DNA of 64,000 bases from Enterobacter bugandensis (GCF_900324475.1 NZ_LT992502.1:372001-436000), one strand, 5' to 3'; positions 42,182-53,377 are shown, counted from the first letter of the stretch. Notes: generated by a model from the sequence alone, not told the origin. Numbers and translations are program-made.

Positions 42182-42916
42182 TTAGCGTGGTTTCAGGGTA
42201 GCGATAAGAAAGTCTTTCGAGCTTTCCACTTTACCCTGCTGAATTGCGGCGGCCGGGTCGACGTGCTTCGGACAGACTTCGGAGCAGTAGCCCACAAACG
42301 TACAGGTCCAGACGCCGTTCTGGCCGTTTAGCTGCGCCATACGTTCTTTTTTGCCGTGGTCGCGGCTGTCTTCGTTATAGCGGTGCGCCAGGGTAATGGC
42401 GGCCGGGCCGATGAACTCCGGGTTCAGGCCAAACTGAGGACAGGCGGCGTAACACAGGCCGCAGTTGATGCAGCCGGAGAACTGATGGTATTTCGCCATC
42501 TGCGCCGGCGTCTGGGTGTTCGGACCCTGGTCCGGCGTGCGCGGGTTGCCGATGATGTACGGCTTAATCGCTTCCAGGCTTTCGATAAAGTGGGTCATAT
42601 CGACCACCAGATCGCGCTCGATTGGGAAGTTGCCCAGCGCTTCAACCTTAATGCCTTTGGTGTAGTCACGCAGGAAGGTTTTACAGGCCAGCTTCGGTAC
42701 CTTGTTGACCATCATGCCGCAGGAGCCGCAGATCGCCATGCGGCAGGACCAGCGGTAGCTCAGGTCCGGCGCCAGGTTGTCTTTGATATAGCCGAGCGCA
42801 TCCAGCAGGGAGGTTTGCTCGTCATAAGGCACTTCGTAGAAAGCGCTGTGGGGGGCGGTATCCACTTCCGGGTTGTAGCGCACCACTTCAACTTTCAATT
42901 TTTGCATCTCAGCCAT
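42182..42916 (-). CDS. frdB: FrdB, fumarate reductase iron-sulfur subunit
   Basis: FrdB carries electrons from menaquinol to FrdA through three iron-sulfur clusters. The 244-residue sequence has the 2Fe-2S motif [10 protein letters not shown] with a distant cysteine, and the C-terminal 4Fe-4S/3Fe-4S motifs [12 protein letters not shown] and CSEVCP. The ATG at 42916 ([17 protein letters not shown]) matches E. coli and overlaps the frdA stop by eight bases. Confidence 0.96.
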   Translation of the reverse strand: MAEMQKLKVEVVRYNPEVDTAPHSAFYEVPYDEQTSLLDALGYIKDNLAPDLSYRWSCRMAICGSCGMMVNKVPKLACKTFLRDYTKGIKVEALGNFPIERDLVVDMTHFIESLEAIKPYIIGNPRTPDQGPNTQTPAQMAKYHQFSGCINCGLCYAACPQFGLNPEFIGPAAITLAHRYNEDSRDHGKKERMAQLNGQNGVWTCTFVGYCSEVCPKHVDPAAAIQQGKVESSKDFLIATLKPR

Positions 42917-44698
42917 TCGCCTTCTCCTTCTTCTCGGCGGCTTCTGCTTCTGCGCCATACACGCGTTTAGCCGGTGGCAGCGTGGTGATTTTCACGTCGC
43001 TGTAGTCCAGACGCGTGGTGCCATCCGCATCGCGCCAGGCGAGAGTGTGTTTCAGGAAATTGACGTCGTCACGTTCGGTGCAGCCTTCGTCCAGACGCTG
43101 GTGGGCGCCGCGAGACTCTTTACGCGCCAGCGCAGAGTGCGCCATACATTCCGCGACGTTCAGGCCGTGGCCAAGCTCAATGGTATAGAGCAGGTCGGTG
43201 TTGAAGACGCTGGAGGTATCGGTGATGCGCACGCGCTTGAAGCGCTCCTGAAGCTCCGCCAGCTTGTCGACGGTTTTCTGCATCAGTTCCGGCGTACGGT
43301 AGATACCGCAGCCTTCTTCCATCGACAGGCCCATCTCGTCGCGGATCTTCGACCAGTTCTCGTTGCCTTCCTGGTTCACCAGATCCTTCAGGCGTTTTTC
43401 AACGTCAGTGACCTGCGCATCCAGCGCCGCATCGTTTGCTTCGCCTGCGGTCGCCGCACGCTCCATGGCGCGCTCGCCCGCCATGCGGCCAAAGACGACC
43501 AGCTCTGCCAGCGAGTTAGAGCCCAGACGGTTGGCGCCGTGCAGGCCGACGGAGGAACACTCGCCCACGGCGAACAGCCCTTTAATACGGGTTTCACACT
43601 GCTGGTCGGTTTCAATCCCGCCCATGGTGTAGTGCGCGGTTGGGCGTACCGGTATCGGCTCTTTCACCGGGTCGACGCCCACGTAGGCTTTTGCCAGTTC
43701 GCAGATAAACGGCAGACGCTCCAGCAGTTTCTTCTCGCCCAGGTGACGCAGGTCGAGATAGACCACGTCGCCGCGTGGCGTTGAGATGGTGTTGCCCTTG
43801 CGCCATTCGTGCCAGAAGGCCTGAGAAACTTTGTCGCGCGGGCCGAGCTCCATGTATTTGTTCTTCGGCTCGCCGAGCGGGTTTCCGGGCCCATGCCGTA
43901 ATCCTGCAGATAACGGTAGCCGTTTTTGTTGACCAGAATACCGCCTTCACCGCGGCAGCCTTCCGTCATCAAAATGCCGGAGCCCGGCAGGCCGGTTGGG
44001 TGATACTGCACAAACTCCATATCGCGCAGCGGCACGCCGTGGCTCAGCGCCATGCCCATCCCGTCACCGGTGACGATGCCGCCGTTGGTGTTGTAGCGAT
44101 AGACGCGACCCGCACCGCCCGTTGCCATCACCACCGCATTGGCGCGGATCTGGACGAGCGTGCCTTCCATCATATTCATCGCCACCAGGCCACGTGCATG
44201 ACCGTCGTCGACCAGAATGTCGAGGACAAAATGTTCATCGAAGCGCTGAATTTGTGGGAACTGAAGGGAGGTCTGGAAGAGGGTGTGCAGCATGTGGAAG
44301 CCGGTCTTATCGGCGGCGAACCAGGTGCGTTCGATCTTCATGCCACCGAAGCGGCGGACGTTGACGCTGCCGTCCGGACGGCGGCTCCACGGGCATCCCC
44401 ATTGTTCCAGTTGGGTCATTTCCGTTGGGCAATGGTGAACGAAATAATCAACGACATCCTGCTCGCAAAGCCAGTCGCCCCCTGCAACCGTGTCGTGGAA
44501 ATGGTATTCGAAGCTGTCATGATCCTGCGCGACGGCGGCGGATCCTCCTTCTGCTGCCACCGTGTGGCTGCGCATCGGATAGACTTTTGAAATCAATGCG
44601 ATTTTAGCATTCGGGTTGGCTTGTGCCGCAGCAATTGCAGCGCGTAATCCAGCCCCGCCAGCGCCTATTACGGCAAGATCGGCTTGAAAAGTTTGCAC
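42909..44698 (-). pseudogene. frdA: FrdA, fumarate reductase flavoprotein, frameshifted as sequenced
   Basis: FrdA reduces fumarate to succinate and carries covalent FAD (histidine in [10 protein letters not shown], about residue 45). The N-terminal half is intact to [14 protein letters not shown]. There the frame shifts because a C run has three bases (plus strand GGG at 43879-43881) where four are expected; restoring one base continues [18 protein letters not shown] and the whole C-terminal half, with the active-site region GGIETDQQCETRIKGLFAVGE. A single change in a homopolymer in an otherwise perfect gene suggests either a recent loss or a sequencing error. frdBCD are intact. Confidence 0.9.
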
Positions 44699-44835
44699 GA
44701 CATTCCTCCAGATTTTTGTTTTCCCGCAATGCGATGAACTAAAGGAAGTTCACCTGCCCGAACGGGCGATTGCGGAAGCGATTCCACTGCTCCTTTATGG
44801 GTATAACAGTATAACCGCGTAGTTGTGAGGGAAAT

Positions 44836-44849
44836 TTGACGTGTTCGAT
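44836..44849 (-). promoter_or_regulatory. Candidate FNR site upstream of frdA
   Basis: On the minus strand ATCGAACACGTCAA resembles the FNR site of the E. coli frd promoter (ATCGATCTCGTCAA from memory). The remainder of the 310-base divergent frdA-epmA gap is AT-rich and holds no gene I can see. Confidence 0.5.
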
Positions 44850-45008
44850 TTTTTTGCTGTTCTGTGCGGTGATTTATCATCGTGATTGATGAATTGCATC
44901 ACAGAATAATCCACATAAATGAAATACGCGTTTTTACTGCGCAAAATTTGTCTCTGCCACTGCTAACGAGTAGACTTCGTGCCCTTGTCTGAAATCGGAG
45001 AAAAACTC

Positions 45009-45986
45009 ATGAGCGAAACGGCCACCTGGCAGCCGAGCGCATCCATCCCAAATCTGCTAAAACGCGCCGCAATTATGACGGAGATCCGCCGTTTCTTTGC
45101 CGACCGCGGCGTCCTGGAGGTGGAAACCCCGTGCATGAGTCAGGCAACGGTAACGGATATTCATCTGGTCCCGTTTGAAACCCGTTTTGTTGGCCCAGGC
45201 CACTCCCAGGGCATGAATCTGTATCTGATGACCAGCCCGGAATACCACATGAAGCGCCTGCTGGCGGCGGGGTGTGGTCCGGTGTATCAGCTGTGCCGCA
45301 GCTTCCGTAATGAAGAGATGGGGCGTCACCACAACCCGGAATTCACCATGCTGGAGTGGTACCGCCCGCACTATGATATGTACCGCCTGATGAATGAGGT
45401 GGACGATCTGCTGCAGCAGGTACTGGACTGCTCAGAAGCCGAAACGCTCTCCTATCAACAGGCCTTCCAGCGCCATCTGGAAATCGATCCGCTGTCGGCG
45501 GACAAAGCCCAGCTGCGTGAAGTGGCGGCAAAACTGGATCTGAGCAACGTGGCGGATACCGAAGAGGATCGCGACACGCTGCTGCAGCTGCTGTTCACCT
45601 TCGGCGTGGAACCGCAGATTGGCAAAGATCGCCCGACGTTTGTCTATCACTTCCCGGCAAGCCAGGCGTCTCTGGCGCAGATCAGCACCGAAGACCACCG
45701 CGTGGCGGAACGTTTTGAGGTCTATTACAAAGGTATTGAGCTGGCGAACGGCTTCCACGAACTGACCGACGCGCGCGAGCAGGCGCAACGTTTCGAACAG
45801 GATAACCGCAAACGCGCCGCGCGCGGTCTGCCGCAGCAGCCGATCGATACCAACCTGCTGGAAGCGTTAAAGGCGGGTCTGCCAGATTGCTCCGGCGTGG
45901 CGCTGGGCGTAGACCGTCTGGTGATGCTGGCGCTGGGCGCCGAGCAGCTGGGCGATGTGATTGCCTTTACGGTCGATCGCGCCTAA
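45009..45986 (+). CDS. epmA: EpmA, EF-P lysine ligase
   Basis: EpmA is a paralogue of the lysyl-tRNA synthetase catalytic domain that activates beta-lysine and attaches it to Lys34 of EF-P. The 325-residue sequence has the class II synthetase motifs, including [20 protein letters not shown] (motif 2) and [15 protein letters not shown] (motif 3), and no anticodon-binding domain. The ATG at 45009 gives the E. coli N-terminus; an in-frame upstream ATG at 44979 is less likely. It diverges from frdA. Confidence 0.96.
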   Translation: MSETATWQPSASIPNLLKRAAIMTEIRRFFADRGVLEVETPCMSQATVTDIHLVPFETRFVGPGHSQGMNLYLMTSPEYHMKRLLAAGCGPVYQLCRSFRNEEMGRHHNPEFTMLEWYRPHYDMYRLMNEVDDLLQQVLDCSEAETLSYQQAFQRHLEIDPLSADKAQLREVAAKLDLSNVADTEEDRDTLLQLLFTFGVEPQIGKDRPTFVYHFPASQASLAQISTEDHRVAERFEVYYKGIELANGFHELTDAREQAQRFEQDNRKRAARGLPQQPIDTNLLEALKAGLPDCSGVALGVDRLVMLALGAEQLGDVIAFTVDRA

Positions 45987-45992
45987 AGCATG

Positions 45993-46019
45993 GCCGGGTG
46001 GCGCTGTCGCTTACCCGGC
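45993..46019. repeat. REP element between epmA and yjeM
   Basis: GCCGGGT and ACCCGGC arms around GGCGCTGTCGCTT form a REP palindrome just after epmA. Confidence 0.75.
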
Positions 46020-46184
46020 ATATAGTATCTGTGGCAATATTCCTTTCCATTTCTTCTCCGCAACATTAAAAACTTCCATTTTCTCTGTACACGGGTCTTT
46101 TTCTTAAATTGCCTCGTATAGCCACAATATTAGTCTGGTCATCTGCTACCATCCGCGCAGTTTAATTCCTCTTCGGATGGTTAT

Positions 46185-47684
46185 ATGTCCCAGTCACTCA
46201 AAAAGATGACCCTCACCGGGCTCATTCTGATGATTTTTACGTCAGTTTTTGGCTTTGCCAACAGCCCGTCGGCTTTCTATCTGATGGGCTACAGCGCGAC
46301 GCCGTTTTATATCGTTTCTGCTCTGTTCTTCTTTATCCCGTTTGCGCTGATGATGGCGGAGATGGGCTCGGCTTACCGGAAAGAAGAGGGCGGTATCTAT
46401 TCATGGATGAACAACAGCATCGGCCCGCGCTACGCGTTTATCGGCACGTTTATGTGGTTCTCCTCCTACGTCGTCTGGATGGTCAGCACGGCGGCCAAAG
46501 TCTGGGTGCCGTTCTCCACGTTTCTTTTCGGTGCGGATAAAACGCAGGTCTGGTCTTTAGCCGGGCTGAGCTCCACGCAGGTGGTCGGGATTCTGGCGGT
46601 GTGCTGGATGGTGGTGGTGACGCTGGTGGCGTCAAAAGGCATCAACAAAATTGCCCGTATCACTGCCGTTGGCGGTATTTCCGTGATGTGCCTGAACCTG
46701 GTGCTGCTGCTGGTGAGTATCGCCATTCTGTGCCTGAACGGCGGACACTTCGCGCAGGAGGTGAACTTCGTTTCATCGCCTAATCCGGGCTATCAGTCCG
46801 GGTTGGCCATGCTCTCCTTCGTGGTATTTGCCATTTTTGCCTACGGCGGTATTGAAGCGGTAGGTGGGCTGGTCGATAAGACCGAGAACCCGGAAAAAAA
46901 CTTTGCCAAAGGGATTATTTTTGCCGCCATCGTGATTTCCATCGGCTATTCGCTGGCGATTTTCCTCTGGGGCGTTAGCACCAACTGGCAGCAGGTATTG
47001 AGTAACAATACCACTAACCTCGGGAACATCACCTACGTGCTGATGAAAAGCCTGGGAATGACGCTGGGTAACGCCATGCACCTGACGCCGGAAGCATCGG
47101 CCACCCTGGGGATCTGGTTTGCGCGCATTACCGGCCTGTCGATGTTCCTTGCCTATACCGGCGCGTTCTTCACGCTAATCTACTCGCCGCTGAAAGCAAT
47201 CATCCAGGGTACGCCAAAAGCGCTGTGGCCGGCACGCATGACGCAGCTCAATACCGCAGGCATGCCTGCCAACGCCATGTGGATGCAGTGTCTGCTGGTG
47301 TGCGTGTTCATTCTGCTGGTGTCATTTGGCGGTGATACCGCGTCTGCGTTCTATAACAAACTGACCCTGATGGCGAACGTGTCGATGACGCTGCCGTACC
47401 TGTTCCTGACGCTGGCGTTCCCGTTCTTTAAGGCGAAGCGGGATCTTGAGCGTCCGTTTGTGATCTTCAAAACCCGCGCGGCAACGCTGCTGGCGACCAC
47501 GGTGGTGGTGCTGGTCGTGGCGTTTGCCAACATCTTTACCGTTATTCAGCCCGTGGTTGAGGCGAACGACTGGAACAGCGCGCTGTGGATGGTCGGTGGG
47601 CCAGTCTTCTTCTCGCTGCTGGCGATGGGAATTTATGAGAATTACCGCCGGCGCTCAATGGCGTACGTCACGGAAGTGGCGTAG
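46185..47684 (+). CDS. yjeM: YjeM, APC-family transporter
   Basis: YjeM is a predicted amino acid or glutamate:GABA-type antiporter family (APC superfamily) protein of the inner membrane; its substrate is unknown. The 499 residues include about twelve hydrophobic segments, with the helix 1 region MIFTSVFGFANSPSAFYLMGY and the MMAEMGSAYRKEEGGIYSWM stretch conserved in the family. A separate gene with its own promoter is likely in the 198-base gap after epmA. Confidence 0.9.
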   Translation: MSQSLKKMTLTGLILMIFTSVFGFANSPSAFYLMGYSATPFYIVSALFFFIPFALMMAEMGSAYRKEEGGIYSWMNNSIGPRYAFIGTFMWFSSYVVWMVSTAAKVWVPFSTFLFGADKTQVWSLAGLSSTQVVGILAVCWMVVVTLVASKGINKIARITAVGGISVMCLNLVLLLVSIAILCLNGGHFAQEVNFVSSPNPGYQSGLAMLSFVVFAIFAYGGIEAVGGLVDKTENPEKNFAKGIIFAAIVISIGYSLAIFLWGVSTNWQQVLSNNTTNLGNITYVLMKSLGMTLGNAMHLTPEASATLGIWFARITGLSMFLAYTGAFFTLIYSPLKAIIQGTPKALWPARMTQLNTAGMPANAMWMQCLLVCVFILLVSFGGDTASAFYNKLTLMANVSMTLPYLFLTLAFPFFKAKRDLERPFVIFKTRAATLLATTVVVLVVAFANIFTVIQPVVEANDWNSALWMVGGPVFFSLLAMGIYENYRRRSMAYVTEVA

Positions 47685-47694
47685 CGATAAAATG

Positions 47695-47714
47695 CCCCTC
47701 CCGAAAGGGAGGGG
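47695..47714 (-). terminator. Terminator between yjeM and mscM
   Basis: CCCCTCCC and GGGAGGGG pair around a four-base GAAA loop. On the minus strand it is followed by CATTTTAT, so it probably ends mscM. Confidence 0.65.
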
Positions 47715-47721
47715 AGAACGA

Positions 47722-50586
47722 TTACAGACTTCCCGCCGGGCGCGATCTTGCCGCCGACGTGAGCGTTTTACCCATCTTGCGTCCGTCCATGCTTTCCAGA
47801 CGCATCTGGAACGGTGGGAACGGCATATCAATACCATGCTCGCGGAAGCCCGCCAGAATCAGCTGGTGGATCTCATGGCGCAGCGGCATGCGGTGCCCCA
47901 TTTCGGCGGCGTATATACGCAGTTCGAAAATCTGGATCCCCTGCTGTAGATCAACCAGGAATACTTCCGGCGCAGGGTTATCGAGCACCAGCGTACAGCG
48001 TTCAGCGGCGGTGTAGAGGATCTGCGTGACCTCTTCACTGTTGGCATCCGACGGTGCCGGTACCGTCAGCACCACGCGCGTAACGGAGTCCGACAGGGAC
48101 CAGTTGATAAACTGCTCGGTAATAAATGCCTTGTTCGGCACGATGATCTCTTTACGGTCCCAGTCGCTGATCGTGGTGGCGCGGGTGTTGATCTTCGTTA
48201 CGCTCCCGGTCAGATCGCGGATCGTCACCGTATCGCCAATGCGAATCGGCTTTTCAAACAGGATGATCAGGCCGGATACAAAGTTAGCGAAAATCTCCTG
48301 CATGCCAAAGCCAAGGCCAAACGTCAGCGCGGCCACCAGCCACTGCAGTTTAGACCACTCAATACCAATCATTGAGAACCCGACCATTCCACCAAACAGC
48401 AGTATCAGGTATTTCGTAATGGTCGTAATGGCGTATCCCGTGCCGGGGGTTAAATCCAGATGCTGCAGCAGCGCCAGCTCCAGCAGTGCCGGGAAGTTAC
48501 GCACCAGTTGGGTGGTGATGATCAGCACCAGAATCGCAATCAGCACCGCGCCTAAGGTGATCGGCTCCAGGCTTTCAACGCCCTGCACCGTGGACGTCAC
48601 GTCCCACAGAGAGATGTTCTCCAGGAAGCCAAACGCGGAATGAATTTCCGACCACAGGAAGATCACCGACAGAAGGGCAATCAGCATCAGGAGGGAGCGC
48701 ACCAGGCGCAGAGACTGGGTACTGATGGCATCCAGATCCAGTTCGACCTCGTCCGCATCCATCGTGCCTTCCGTGCTGTTGACATGGGTTGGCTCTTCCT
48801 CGCCACGGGCACGCTGAGCGAGGATCTCTGCCCGGCGATGCTTGGCGCGGTCAAAGGCCAGACGGCGGCGCTGGATCAGCATCCCGCGCCGGATCACGTG
48901 ATACACCACCAGCAGCAGGAACCAGATCGCCACCGACGTTTCCAGTCGCGCCAGCAGCGCCTGCGAGGTTGCCAGGTAACCTACCGCCGCTGCCAGCATC
49001 GCAATCAGAGGAGCGCTCAGCAGCAGGTTCCAGAGCAGCCGGTTGAACATGTTGTCGCCGCTGCCGGATTTATCCAGATAGAGCGGTATCCCCGCGCGTT
49101 TCAGGCTGAGCGTGACGATGGCCAGCGCGCCGCAGATCAGCATAAAGCAGAGGCGCCCCAGCGAGCCTGAGAATTCCCGGTCGTTGAGATTATCAAACAT
49201 GATCAGCGCCATTATCAGCGGCACAATCAGCCCGATGCTCATCAGGTAATAGCGCATGGCGCGCGCCACGCGATTACGAGGCCAGCCAAAGTGGGCGATG
49301 AACAGGCCGTTAGGCCGCGCGAACGTCGCGCAAATCATCACCACCCACAGCAACGGTACCGTGGCGGTGACGCCATCGCCAATGGCGACCGCGAGCGGAT
49401 AGGGCCAGGCTTCCCGCAGGCCATAGCCAAGCGTCATCCACAGCACCGGTAGCGGAGAGGCGACGAGAATCGACCAGAACACGGTGCGCAGCGTCAGCCA
49501 GAAGTGATCCTGAGTGACTTTCCCCACCCGCGCGCTGGAACGCTCCAGGAAGCGGGTGAAATGTCTGCGCGAATAAATGCTGAAGCCCACCAGAACCAAC
49601 GCGCCCAGCAGCGGGAAAATCGTCTCTTTACTGGTCAGCATCATCACGCTGGCCTGTCCGAGCTGGCTAAAGGTGTCGAGGGAAATCAGGCGGCGCAGAT
49701 CCTGAACGATCTCAATTGGCCACGAGAAGGTCATTGGACGTACGTCGGATGTCCAGAAGAGATAACGGTGCGTAGCCTCGTTCACCTCTTTCAGCGCGTC
49801 TTCCAGCTGGCTGTTAGAGACCTTGAGCTTAGTCAGTTCCAGAATCAGCGTATCCCCGCCCTGCAGCAGGGAGTTCAGCAGTTCGCGCTGGGTGCGCAGC
49901 TGGGCTTCCAGAATACGGTTTTGCTCGCTGGTCAGAGGTTGTCCGTCAGCCTGACGGATCTGGCGTATTTGCGGCTGCTTATTGAGAAGATCTTCAAAGT
50001 GCAGTCGCTGCACGCGCAGCTGGGCCATCTCGGTATCCAGCTGCTGCGGTTTCGGCATTTCCGGCAGGCGCGCGACCTGGGCCTGCGGCGTGTTGCCGCT
50101 TTGCGTACCCACGCGGCGCTCAACGTCGTTAAGCTGGCGGCGGGCGTCGGTTTGCTGCTGCGGAAGCTGGCTGAGGGAGTCGGCAATTTCACGCGCTCGC
50201 TCCTGCTCCTGCTGAGCCTGGCGGCTCTTTTCCAGGAGCTGGCTGCTGACCTGCAGGATTTCCTGATTCAGGGCGTCGGTGGTCATGCCTTCCGGCACTT
50301 CGCGCGGCTCATCGCGCAGATTAGCGAGTTGCGCGCGCAGCGTTTGTGAGAGTTTAGGGAAGTTGTCGATAACCTGCTGATACTGCTGAGCGCGCTCAAG
50401 CGAGCCTTTCCGCTCTTCAAGCGCGTTCAGTGCGGACTGGAGTGACTCAACGGTCTCTGGCTGAGCGGGTTTAGCCGCTTTCGCCTGCTCCAGCTCCTGG
50501 GTTATCTGTTTGGCGTCGGGGGCTGTCGCTGCGTACGCCCCCATGCTGAGGCACCAGGCCATCAGTAGAACGATAATCGGGCGCAC
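47722..50586 (-). CDS. mscM: MscM, miniconductance mechanosensitive channel, with an internal deletion
   Basis: MscM (YjeP) is a large MscS-like channel that opens under hypoosmotic shock. It has a signal peptide, a long periplasmic coiled-coil domain, about eleven membrane helices and a C-terminal MscS domain (RIGDTVTIRDLTGSVTKI, DWDRKEIIVPNKAF). I chose the GTG at 50586 with AAGGATC upstream, giving VRPIIVLLMAWCLSMGAYA. The product is then 954 residues against 1107 in E. coli. About 153 residues of the periplasmic domain are missing, in frame, at GTQSGNTP-QAQVARLPEM (near 50079-50091). It lies 19 bases downstream of psd, as in E. coli. Confidence 0.92.
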   Translation of the reverse strand: MRPIIVLLMAWCLSMGAYAATAPDAKQITQELEQAKAAKPAQPETVESLQSALNALEERKGSLERAQQYQQVIDNFPKLSQTLRAQLANLRDEPREVPEGMTTDALNQEILQVSSQLLEKSRQAQQEQERAREIADSLSQLPQQQTDARRQLNDVERRVGTQSGNTPQAQVARLPEMPKPQQLDTEMAQLRVQRLHFEDLLNKQPQIRQIRQADGQPLTSEQNRILEAQLRTQRELLNSLLQGGDTLILELTKLKVSNSQLEDALKEVNEATHRYLFWTSDVRPMTFSWPIEIVQDLRRLISLDTFSQLGQASVMMLTSKETIFPLLGALVLVGFSIYSRRHFTRFLERSSARVGKVTQDHFWLTLRTVFWSILVASPLPVLWMTLGYGLREAWPYPLAVAIGDGVTATVPLLWVVMICATFARPNGLFIAHFGWPRNRVARAMRYYLMSIGLIVPLIMALIMFDNLNDREFSGSLGRLCFMLICGALAIVTLSLKRAGIPLYLDKSGSGDNMFNRLLWNLLLSAPLIAMLAAAVGYLATSQALLARLETSVAIWFLLLVVYHVIRRGMLIQRRRLAFDRAKHRRAEILAQRARGEEEPTHVNSTEGTMDADEVELDLDAISTQSLRLVRSLLMLIALLSVIFLWSEIHSAFGFLENISLWDVTSTVQGVESLEPITLGAVLIAILVLIITTQLVRNFPALLELALLQHLDLTPGTGYAITTITKYLILLFGGMVGFSMIGIEWSKLQWLVAALTFGLGFGMQEIFANFVSGLIILFEKPIRIGDTVTIRDLTGSVTKINTRATTISDWDRKEIIVPNKAFITEQFINWSLSDSVTRVVLTVPAPSDANSEEVTQILYTAAERCTLVLDNPAPEVFLVDLQQGIQIFELRIYAAEMGHRMPLRHEIHQLILAGFREHGIDMPFPPFQMRLESMDGRKMGKTLTSAARSRPAGSL

Positions 50587-50605
50587 GTCAGCGATCCTTC
50601 TGTTG

Positions 50606-51574
50606 TTAGCCTTCGTCTTTTTTGTCGTCAACCAGCGGGCTGGCGTCGTGCTCGGCGTCGATCTCTTCTTGCGGCAGCGGAGCAGGTTCTGCATCCGGCG
50701 TCACGAAGGTTTCGGTAGAGACCGCCAGCGGCTGACCCAGTTTGGTGACCGACAGGCTTTCGAGCTGCTCAGCCAGCTTCACTTTGCCCGGCGCAAACAG
50801 GTTGATGACGGTAGAGCCCAGCTTGAAGCGACCCATTTCCTGGCCTTTCAGCAGGGCGACAGAGCCTTCTTCTTCACCGGCAGGCCACGTCCAGCGCTTG
50901 ATCACGCCTTCACGCGGCGGGGTAATGGTGCCAGCCCAGACGGTTTCGATGCTGCCGACAATGGTCGCGCCAACAAGAATCTGCGCCATAGGGCCGAATT
51001 CAGTATCGAACAGGCAGATGACGCGTTCGTTACGGGCAAACAGGTTCGGTACGTTTTGCGCGGTCAGGTGGTTCACGGAGAACAGATCGCCCGGCACGTA
51101 GATCATCTCACGCAGGATACCATTACACGGCATGTGTACGCGGTGGTAGTCGCGCGGTGACAGATAGGTGGTGGCAAAGGTGCCGTTGCGGAACAGGTCC
51201 GCCATCAGGTAATTGCCCGCCAGCAGCGCTTCCAGGCTGTAGTTATGGCCTTTCGCCTGCAGGATTTTGTCGTCTTCGATGTTACCCAACTGGCTGATCA
51301 CGCCGTCTGCTGGCATCACCAGGACGTTAGGGTCGGTGTTCAGCGGGCGCACTTCGTCGCGCAGCGGGCGCACGAAAAACTCGTTGAACGTGCGGTAGCT
51401 GGCGGTGTCCGGCTTCTGCGCTTCTTTCATGTCGACCTTGTAATACTTAACGAAAAGGTCGATGACCAGTTTGGTCAGCCAGCCCGCGCGTTTGCTTGCG
51501 CCCCAGCCCGCCAGGCGAGTGAGCCACAGTTTTGGCAGAATGTATTGAAGCGAAAGTTTAAATGCGTTTAACAA
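50606..51574 (-). CDS. psd: Psd, phosphatidylserine decarboxylase proenzyme
   Basis: Psd makes phosphatidylethanolamine from phosphatidylserine at the inner membrane. The 322-residue proenzyme cleaves itself at Gly253-Ser254 in the LGST motif ([11 protein letters not shown]) and turns the serine into the pyruvoyl cofactor. Conserved segments such as [23 protein letters not shown] are intact. It forms an operon with mscM; the C-terminal tail after residue 285 is acidic. Confidence 0.96.
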   Translation of the reverse strand: MLNAFKLSLQYILPKLWLTRLAGWGASKRAGWLTKLVIDLFVKYYKVDMKEAQKPDTASYRTFNEFFVRPLRDEVRPLNTDPNVLVMPADGVISQLGNIEDDKILQAKGHNYSLEALLAGNYLMADLFRNGTFATTYLSPRDYHRVHMPCNGILREMIYVPGDLFSVNHLTAQNVPNLFARNERVICLFDTEFGPMAQILVGATIVGSIETVWAGTITPPREGVIKRWTWPAGEEEGSVALLKGQEMGRFKLGSTVINLFAPGKVKLAEQLESLSVTKLGQPLAVSTETFVTPDAEPAPLPQEEIDAEHDASPLVDDKKDEG

Positions 51575-51671
51575 GGTAGCCTCCAGGCCATTGTTTTGTC
51601 GTTCCTGATCCGGCAGTAAGCCGCCGGAACCTGAAAAAAGGGGACGATTTTAGCGATGCTTAGCTTAGTTG

Positions 51672-52724
51672 TCAGTTATCAGAATCAGAAAAGTTTTTAC
51701 GCGTTTTTACCTGATCCATGCTCTCAAGAATGCGGTGGTAATTCTCGAAGCGGGTCTCCGCGATTTCACCTTTCTCAACCGCTTCGCGGATAGCGCAGCC
51801 TGGATCGTTATCGTGTTTGCAGTCGCGGTATTTGCAAGCGCCTAAATAATCATGGAATTCGACAAATCCATTAAAGATTTGTTCCGGCTCAAGATGCCAT
51901 AAACCGAATTCACGCACGCCCGGTGAGTCGATCACGTCGCCGCCGTGAGGGAAATGATAGAGACGTGAGGCGGTGGTGGTGTGCTGGCCCAGACCCGAGA
52001 CGTCAGACACATCGTTAGTGAGGATCTCCTGCTGGAGGCCGAGAAGGTTGTTTAGCAGGCTCGATTTCCCCACGCCGGACTGACCCGCAAAGATGCTGAT
52101 GCGATCGGTAAGCGCCTCTTCCAGCGGTTTCAGTCCGTCTTTGGTGTAGCTGGACACCATCAGAACGCGGTAGCCAATCTTGCGGTAGATATCCATCTGC
52201 TCATTAACGAAAGCCATGCCTTCGTCATCCAGCAGATCGATTTTGTTCAGCACGATAATCGGTTCAACCTGCAGCGTTTCACAGGCGACAAGGTATCGGT
52301 CGATAATATTGAGCGAAAGTTCGGGCAAAATCGCCGATACGATGACAATCTGGTTAATGTTGGCGGCTATCGGCTTCACCCCGTCGTAAAAATCGGGACG
52401 GGTTAACACGGACGTACGCTCATGGACCGCTTCAACGATACCTTTTACCGTAACGCCCTCTGCCGCCTCTTTACCCGGTCGCCAGACGACGCGGTCGCCG
52501 GTCACCAGAGAACGAATGGTCCGGCGAATGTTACAGCGGTGGATTTCGCCATCGGCGGATTCCACGTCGGCGTGCATACCGAAACGGCTGATAACTACGC
52601 CTTCCGTTGGTTCGCCAAACAGGTTGTCGTCGTAATCGACCTTCTCCGAAGTGGTTTTAAGACGGCGCTGATGATTGGCATTCACGCGGCGCTGCTGCCC
52701 TTTGGAGAGTTTATTTTTACTCAA
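51672..52724 (-). CDS. rsgA: RsgA, small ribosomal subunit biogenesis GTPase
   Basis: RsgA is a circularly permuted GTPase that binds 30S particles late in assembly and helps release RbfA. The 350-residue sequence has an OB domain, then GTPase motifs in permuted order (NKIDL, then GQSGVGKSS, then DSPG), and a C-terminal zinc knuckle ([14 protein letters not shown]). The TTG at 52724 was chosen because AGGAG lies nine bases upstream and the protein has the E. coli length. It diverges from orn. Confidence 0.94.
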   Translation of the reverse strand: MSKNKLSKGQQRRVNANHQRRLKTTSEKVDYDDNLFGEPTEGVVISRFGMHADVESADGEIHRCNIRRTIRSLVTGDRVVWRPGKEAAEGVTVKGIVEAVHERTSVLTRPDFYDGVKPIAANINQIVIVSAILPELSLNIIDRYLVACETLQVEPIIVLNKIDLLDDEGMAFVNEQMDIYRKIGYRVLMVSSYTKDGLKPLEEALTDRISIFAGQSGVGKSSLLNNLLGLQQEILTNDVSDVSGLGQHTTTASRLYHFPHGGDVIDSPGVREFGLWHLEPEQIFNGFVEFHDYLGACKYRDCKHDNDPGCAIREAVEKGEIAETRFENYHRILESMDQVKTRKNFSDSDN

Positions 52725-52831
52725 TCGCACTGGCTCCTGGTCGCCCGTAAGGGGCAAAACCTCTATGATACACTCTAATTAATACTAGTTAACCTGCTAC
52801 TGTCGGTTATGCGAGAAGGGTGGAAAATAAC

Positions 52832-53377
52832 ATGAGCGCGGATGAAAACAACCTGATTTGGATCGATCTCGAAATGACCGGGCTGGATCCCGAGCGCGAT
52901 CGCATTATTGAGATTGCAACTCTGGTGACCGATGCCAACTTGAATATCCTTGCCGAAGGGCCAACGATTGCGGTGCATCAGTCCGACGACCAGCTTGCGC
53001 TGATGGATGAGTGGAACGTGCGTACCCACACCGGCAGCGGTCTTGTCGAGCGCGTGAAGGCGAGCACGCTGGGCGATCGCGAGGCGGAACTGGCGACGCT
53101 CGAATTTCTGAAGCAGTGGGTACCAGCGGGTAAATCGCCGATCTGCGGGAACAGCATCGGTCAGGATCGCCGTTTCCTCTTCAAGTACATGCCGGAGCTG
53201 GAGTCTTACTTCCATTACCGCTATCTGGACGTGAGCACCCTGAAAGAGCTGGCGCGCCGCTGGAAACCTGAAATTCTGGACGGCTTTAAAAAACAGGGTA
53301 CGCACCAGGCGATGGACGATATCCGCGAGTCCGTGGCGGAACTCGCGTACTACCGCGAAAACTTTATTAAGCTGTGA
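52832..53377 (+). CDS. orn: Orn, oligoribonuclease
   Basis: Orn is an essential DnaQ-type 3'-5' exonuclease that degrades RNA dinucleotides to monomers. The 181-residue sequence shows the DEDDh motifs WIDLEMTGL (aspartate and glutamate near residues 12 and 14), [10 protein letters not shown] and the [10 protein letters not shown] region. The ATG at 52832 ([11 protein letters not shown]) is the E. coli start; the upstream ATG at 52820 is not needed. Confidence 0.96.
   Translation: MSADENNLIWIDLEMTGLDPERDRIIEIATLVTDANLNILAEGPTIAVHQSDDQLALMDEWNVRTHTGSGLVERVKASTLGDREAELATLEFLKQWVPAGKSPICGNSIGQDRRFLFKYMPELESYFHYRYLDVSTLKELARRWKPEILDGFKKQGTHQAMDDIRESVAELAYYRENFIKL

Noticed and set aside
44884..44903. 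A TTGAT...ATCA palindrome upstream of frdA as an FNR site
   Set aside because: The half-site spacing is seven bases, not four; the segment at 44836-44849 is a better candidate.
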